Shown: positions 59,300 to 64,000 of the stretch, piece by piece | Layout: the number at the start of each line of letters is the position of its first letter | Position numbering within the stretch: position 1 is the first letter of the stretch | Assembly (NCBI GenBank): GCA_014529385.2 | Contig: CM043959.1 | Coordinates: 246,001 to 310,000, forward strand | DNA: 64,000 nt | Origin: Adiantum capillus-veneris | Taxonomy: Eukaryota; Streptophyta; Polypodiopsida; Polypodiales; Pteridaceae | Reading direction: 5' to 3' | The notes under the pieces: model-generated | Seen by the model: only the letters and a program-made list of their open reading frames with translations | The model's database searches: none | Told to the model about the DNA's origin: nothing | Made by a program: the position numbers and the translations under genes

Positions 59300-60900
59300 C
59301 TACCACATGTCCATTGTAGATTAGTTCTCTCTAGATTATGTCTTTAATAACCATATACTACCTAGATTGGCCACTTGTCCATTCTAGGATAGGTGATTGA
59401 ATGTGTTATGGTCATGTGCATATGTGCTCTATGGATTAGTCATTTGTCAAATCTATGATAGGTTCCTTCAATTTGTTCTCTAGTCTAGGTACTTTTCTCT
59501 TCTATGATTCTCTCTAGATTGTACACCTAGGTTTATTTTGGATTGATACATTTTTCTAGGTTTCTTGTTGAGTCAAAAGTCTATTATAGACTAGCCACCT
59601 GTCCATGCTTGCTATTTAGGTGAATGTCAACACATTCTATCTTGTGGCATGTACACTTTAAAAATTTTCCATTGTTCTATTGTTGGTGAATTCTAGGCGA
59701 GGTTATTATGGTTGTTCTTTTGTGTGCTCGCCCCTATGCTAGTTGGTTTTCTCTAGATTATTGATGTCTCTTTTGTAGGAAAGACACATGTAATTGTGTT
59801 CTTTCATATTCACATGATCTATCTAGAATATCCACTTGTCCATTCTAATTTGGATGGTGGTAGGATGTTCTCTTTCTTTTGCATATGTGCACTCTAGATT
59901 GGCCACCCGTTCATTCTATGTTTAGCGCTTATCAAACAAATCTTTGTTTTGTGCTTGTGCACTTTATATTAGATAGTGATTTTATCATTTGGAACTCTGT
60001 CCCTCTATATTGACCACTTATTCATTTCACTGTTCCGTTTGAATAACATCATGATATGTTCTTACTTGGACACATTCACTCAAGATTGGCAACTTGTCCA
60101 ATAGTTGTCAATGCATACCATGTGAACTTACTTGTTATAGGGATATATATGTGCAAAGGTCTCCATTTGGACACTTTCCACTTATACATTGGACACCAAG
60201 TTGTTGTCACAGTACAATATAGATTGGCCATATCACTTTTTAAGCGTCTCCATTTGGACACTTGCACTTTTTACATTGGACACCAAGTTGTTGTCACATG
60301 TCAATATAGATTGGCCGTGTACCTTTTAACCATATGTAGGTATTAATGATTGCACTCTTGGAAACTTGTCTCTCTCTAGATTGGCCACTTTTCCATTCTA
60401 AGAAGGTGGGTGCCTTACTTTATCTCTTTTATAGATATGCACTTTAAATTGGCCACTTGGTCATTTTAATGGTATGAATAAACTCCATTGTTGTTGGATA
60501 CTTGCCCTTGTAGATCAATCACCTATCCATGCTAAGATATGTGTGCATCAATACTTATCACTTTGTGTAGATGTGAATCTAGAGTAGCCACCTCATCATT
60601 CTAATGGCATGAATAAATCATTGTGTTTGGATACCTGCTCTTATAGATCATCCACATATCCATTCTAGATAGGTGGGTATCACTATTGTATCTCTTGCGC
60701 AGATGCGCACTTCTTGAGAGGTCCACCTTGTTGTTCTAATATGTATAATAGCTCCATTGTGTTGAATAGTTGACATTTTGTAGATTGGTCACATCCCATT
60801 ATAAGATGGGGGGTTTCACTACTATATCTCTATGAAAATAGGCATTCTAGGAGATGACCACCTAGTTGTCTGTTATATTTTGATTTTTAATCTAGTGTTG
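59300..60900. repeat. Ancient diverged satellite: GATTGGCCACTTGTCCATTC units
   Basis: At irregular spacings of about 60-100 bp, words such as AGATTGGCCACTTGTCCATT recur (59363, 59892, 60072, 60370, 60450, 60510, 60640, 60780). The heart CCACTTGTCCA is shared with the inverted satellite at 42-49 kb, suggesting a distant relative of the same family. Confidence 0.65.
60161..60312. repeat. Duplicated unit of about 85 bp
   Basis: GTCTCCATTTGGACACTT begins near 60161 and again near 60246, each followed by CATTGGACACCAAGTTGTTG. Confidence 0.9.
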
Positions 60901-61285
60901 TTGGATATCTACACCTTTGTTGTTGTCCTAATAGTCCTTTCCAGAAGCATAGTTTAATGTTAAGTCAACCAGGTCTTGAAGACATGCCGATTCTTCAGTA
61001 ATTTCTGCCAGATTAGAGAATAAGAATCAATGAATTTGGAATTGATTAAATAGCAATTTCATACAACTTAAATATTATAAGCTTTCAAAAAGCTCATTCT
61101 GACATAAAGCCCTAAAAGAGGGGCTAGATTCTTACCTTTATCCGCATCGTCAATAGTCTCAATTCAATCATCTTGGTACAATCAATGACTTTGTTCGGGC
61201 ATTTGAAAGTCTGGTGGCCTTGCTCCACATATCAATAGCATAATCCAAATCTCCGAGCTCTTCAATCCAAACTTTCAAATCTCTT

Positions 61286-61590
61286 CTATGCCATAAAATT
61301 TGTTGAGTCTAGCCTTCTCAAAAACTTAATTGATCTTGCAAATTCTCTCGCTTCGTCATCGTCTTGATCATCGCTCCTCTTTCGTTTCTTCTTCTTTGAC
61401 CCTTCACCTCTTGAAGACGGCGATGGACGGTTTCCATGTTTAACTTCCATCTTCTCCTCTTGTCTTCCTGTACCAGCTATTCTCTTTTCTTTATCCGCTT
61501 TCACGCATCTGTTGAGATCTTCATTGAGCCATCGAATAATCTCCGCTTATTCCTTCAATCGTTGCTCGTATGCTTTCATCGCTACCACAG
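61286..61590 (-). pseudogene. Gag-like start of an LTR retrotransposon, minus strand
   Basis: Just inside the primer site (61601-61612) the minus strand reads M-K-A-Y-E-Q-R-L-K-E, a stop, then I-I-R-W-L-N-E-D-L. A basic, low-complexity stretch follows (K-K-K-K-R-K-R-S-D-D-Q-D-D-D-E) to a stop at 61286. The family is not certain, and position relative to the primer site is the main evidence. Confidence 0.5.
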
Positions 61591-61600
61591 GATTGAAACC

Positions 61601-61612
61601 GCTCTGATACCA
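61601..61612 (-). other. Primer-binding site for initiator tRNA-Met
   Basis: On the minus strand, TGGTATCAGAGC is an exact match to the usual plant tRNA-Met primer site. A two-base spacer separates it from a CA dinucleotide at 61616-61615 that would end a 5' LTR extending to the right. Confidence 0.8.
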
Positions 61613-61784
61613 CTTGAGACGCGACATGGGAGAACAAAATACATTGATAATGAACAAAGAATATACAGAGTACGCAGAGTAAACAGATGAAGAAAAGAGT
61701 CTGTACGGATACAAGGTAATCATTACAAGAAGAGCATAGCTCGTTTCATAACTCCCGACCACCCCCGAGCTATCTCAGTCACAC

Positions 61785-61892
61785 TCTAACTCTCACTCTC
61801 AATCTCAATCTTGTGCACAATCTCAATCTCAATCTCAATCACTTTCTCACTCTCATTTTCAATCACAATCACACTCTCAATTTCAATCTCTT
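61785..61892. repeat. (TCTCAA)n-type microsatellite
   Basis: Runs of TCTCAATCTCAATC with interruptions. It may lie inside the LTR of the element to its left. Confidence 0.85.
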
Positions 61893-62084
61893 GATGGCAA
61901 GCAACGATCATAATCGAAATCACAACACGATCACAATTGCAATATCATAACACCTTGCACAGATCCTGTTTCACACATTGGTTTATAGCCAAAAGAACAT
62001 ACTGGTGCAACCGAATCAACATGATAAGAGTCAAATTCAAAACATCATTTTATAATATCATAAAAGAGTATAATCACTTCCTGA

Positions 62085-62185
62085 GTTGCATTATTCGTTA
62101 TTCGGGAGACGTATAATACGCGAATAATGGGCGTATTATTCGTTTATCTAAATTATACGGCCGTATTATACGGTGCCACATCAAC
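62085..62185. repeat. Cluster of CGTATTATTCG-type inverted repeats
   Basis: ATTATTCG, CGTATAATACGCGAATAAT, GGGCGTATTATTCG and ATACGGCCGTATTATACGG occur within 100 bp, partly as inverted pairs. Such clusters are typical of subterminal regions of hAT transposons, and a hAT transposase lies 1.1 kb downstream. Confidence 0.55.
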
Positions 62186-62459
62186 ATAAACCGCTAATCG
62201 TATAATTTCTTGATTTTTTGATCAAAAAACTTTTCGAATATGACGATCGAATATGTTAGTATATATAGCAGCACGCGACAGGCTCACACCACCTTTCACA
62301 GTCAGTGTTTTCCATGTGATTACTCTCACCAAACGATCAAAAAAAGTAATTTGTAAAAAAATAAAACAATTTGAATTTAATAAAATTAAAATTCAATAGA
62401 ATTTTAAGTTTTGTGATTCAAATATATGAATTTGTTTTGAAAAACTTAGTAAATAGTTG

Positions 62460-63060
62460 AAAGTTTGTATTTTGTGAAGAGTTTAATCTCTCACCTGATA
62501 CAAACTGTAATTATAAGAATCACTTGTCAATGTGTTCAATTACTTGACACTTGAAAGTGACTAATAAAAAAAAGTTAAGATATTATCGTTGTGTGTAGAG
62601 TGTACCCTCACATGAGATAATTAGTTTAAAAATATAATTACATAAAAATTAATTTTATGTAATTTAAAGTTCGATTTTGATGTGTAGAGATTTTCTCTCA
62701 CTTCAAAATGAATATAATGAAACAAAATTATATTTTTACATTTTTGTGTAGAGCTATTACACTGCTATGCTCTCACTAGAGTAAAAATTTAGGAAAAACA
62801 TGTCCAAAAATATTGATATTCTCTTATCTTTATTTGGACTGCAAAATCTACCATACTGTGTGAGGCATACACATGCTCGCATTGTAGATAGATAATCGCT
62901 TAAAAATCTATGGTAAAGTGTAAGAACTTTTTGTTCGCACTTTACATAGATACGATAATTATCAAGTATTGTAAGTGATTATCGTTTTGACATTTAAAAA
63001 TGTCACTTATAGCTCTTGTATGTATAGCAATTTATAATGATAATCATTTTAATACTTGAT
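62460..63060. repeat. Series of degenerate hairpins with TGTGTAGAG...CTCTCAC
   Basis: TGTG(A/T)AGAG followed by CTCTCAC or CCCTCAC recurs near 62474, 62592, 62681 and 62742. At 62890-62965, GATAATCGC...GTAAAGTG pairs with CACTTTAC...GATAATTATC as a larger hairpin. It lies between the inverted-repeat cluster and the transposase. Confidence 0.6.
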
Positions 63061-63276
63061 TTAATCGTAATTATTGATTATCGTAATGTGTTAAAGCTAC
63101 AAGCTTGCACTTTAGATAAATCGATGCAATTTATATGTAATCCAATGGTATTGTTTTTTATTATTGTATTTTTATTCAATCATTGTTTTTAATTATTTTA
63201 ATTTCGTTCAATCATTGTTAGTTAAATTAATTTAATGTTTTAATTGATTTTTATTATGAAAATAATCATTGACTTT

Positions 63277-64000
63277 GTTTTTACTAGCAAATTACTTTTG
63301 TGCATGAGTTGAAAGCTGGGAGAAATACATCTCGACTTAAATGTAAATCCTGTGGCCACGAGTTCACTGGTAATGCAACCAAAATTAAAGAGCATTTATT
63401 TAAAGTCCCTTGCAATGTTGAAAAGTGCGGGGCACCACCAAAAGATATTCATGAAAAATTTGCCATGTATTCTCCCAAAGTAAAGTTGATTCTTGCAGCT
63501 AAACATAAAGGTGATGTTTCTAAAGATATTCATGCAAATATTGAACCATCTGTATGCAATGAGGCAACAGAAGAGGTGTGTACCACTCAAGTAAATGATC
63601 AAAGTTCTCAATTGAACCCTCTTCATGGACATGCTTCTACATCATGAGGAGTTTCTAGCACAAGCAAATCCGGCAGAGCGTCATCCAATGGACAGACAAT
63701 GCCTGAAGCATTAAGTAAACAATGGTTGCTTGAGTTGCATTTAAAATAGACACAAGCATTTGTTGCATGTGGCATATGATCGTTCAATGCTATGCGCAAT
63801 TCAATATTTCAAGATGCTTTGATGAGTACAGCCAAAAAAGGATTTGTGCTTCCTGAATTTAACAAGATCGATGCGAACTGAATATCTTGATAAAGTCAAA
63901 GACAGTACTGAAGTCATTCTCAAACGCACAGTTCTAGAGTTTGTTCCAGCATATGGATACACCATAGCATTGGATGGATGGACTAACTGTGAGAAAAAAC
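63277..64000 (+). pseudogene. hAT transposase (BED finger and DUF659), truncated by window edge
   Basis: From 63300 a 115-residue frame carries a BED-type zinc finger: L-K-C-K-S-C-G-H-E-F-T-G then K-I-K-E-H-L and a further Cys. After TGA 63645 the reading resumes as S-K-Q-W-L-L-E-L-H with further stops, then F-N-A-M-R-N-S-I-F-Q-D-A-L. After a frameshift near 63875, E-Y-L-D-K-V-K then T-I-A-L-D-G-W-T-N, a DUF659 hallmark, runs to the end of the window. In intact relatives this is the DNA-cutting enzyme of a hAT transposon. The stops and frameshift mark a dead copy. The catalytic RNase-H-like region lies beyond 64000. Confidence 0.8.

Noticed and set aside
59300-60900. Transfer-RNA or small-RNA gene cluster suggested by regular spacing
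   Set aside because: Units lack cloverleaf pairing or a conserved internal promoter, and the spacing and sequence fit a decayed minisatellite.

Overview
This is an AT-rich eukaryotic window from a land-plant nuclear genome. It is dominated by decayed LTR retrotransposons and by a large tandem-repeat (satellite) family. Spliceosomal introns with plant-type junctions (GTAAGT, GTATGT, T-rich tract then CAG), LTR elements primed by initiator tRNA-Met, a Tat-like Ty3 element, a DUF659/BED hAT transposase and a DUF7869-like relic together suggest a seed-free plant (fern, moss or lycophyte). That placement is an inference from protein style, not a proof.

Layout. 0.5-1.76 kb: the 3' end of a minus-strand Ty1/copia element. 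3.2-15.3 kb: a degenerate plus-strand Ty3/gypsy element (gag, protease, RT-RNase H, integrase, a second protease-like domain and a W-V-P-K tail), flanked on both sides by palindrome-bearing, LTR-like sequence. 15.85-19.86 kb: the 5' three-quarters of a second copia copy of the same family, minus strand. 20.0-21.2 kb: a gag fragment of another element, then a 200-base assembly gap. 21.4-33.45 kb: a 12-kb satellite array built on three levels (about 61 bp, about 430 bp and about 860 bp). 33.5-47.2 kb: the only convincing host-like gene region. 42.1-46.0 and 48.0-49.6 kb: the same satellite in inverted orientation. 52.86-55.1 kb: a third copia copy, plus strand. 55.3-58.4 kb: a hairpin minisatellite, a DUF7869-like pseudogene and a DEAD-box helicase fragment. 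59.3-60.9 kb: an old, diverged satellite relative. 61.2-62 kb: the 5' end of another LTR element, minus strand. 62.1-64 kb: a degenerate hAT transposon running off the window.

The region of most interest is 33.5-47.2 kb. Two exons joined in phase 0 encode an 856-residue N-terminal module. It has a ParB/DndB-like D-G-Q-H motif and a segment resembling a degenerate DNA-methyltransferase motif I. The module ends at a phase-1 donor (36199/36200). Downstream lie three separate exons that each begin at a good acceptor, are open in the same phase and end in their own stop: a SET-domain exon, an FCP1/NIF-like phosphatase exon and a second FCP1/NIF-like exon with no usable start codon of its own. This looks like one gene with a shared N-terminus and alternative 3'-terminal effector exons. 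The intervening introns carry the satellite in opposite orientations (direct before about 41.7 kb, inverted after about 42.1 kb), so a transcript across them could fold on itself. This arrangement is read from the sequence; no transcript evidence was available.
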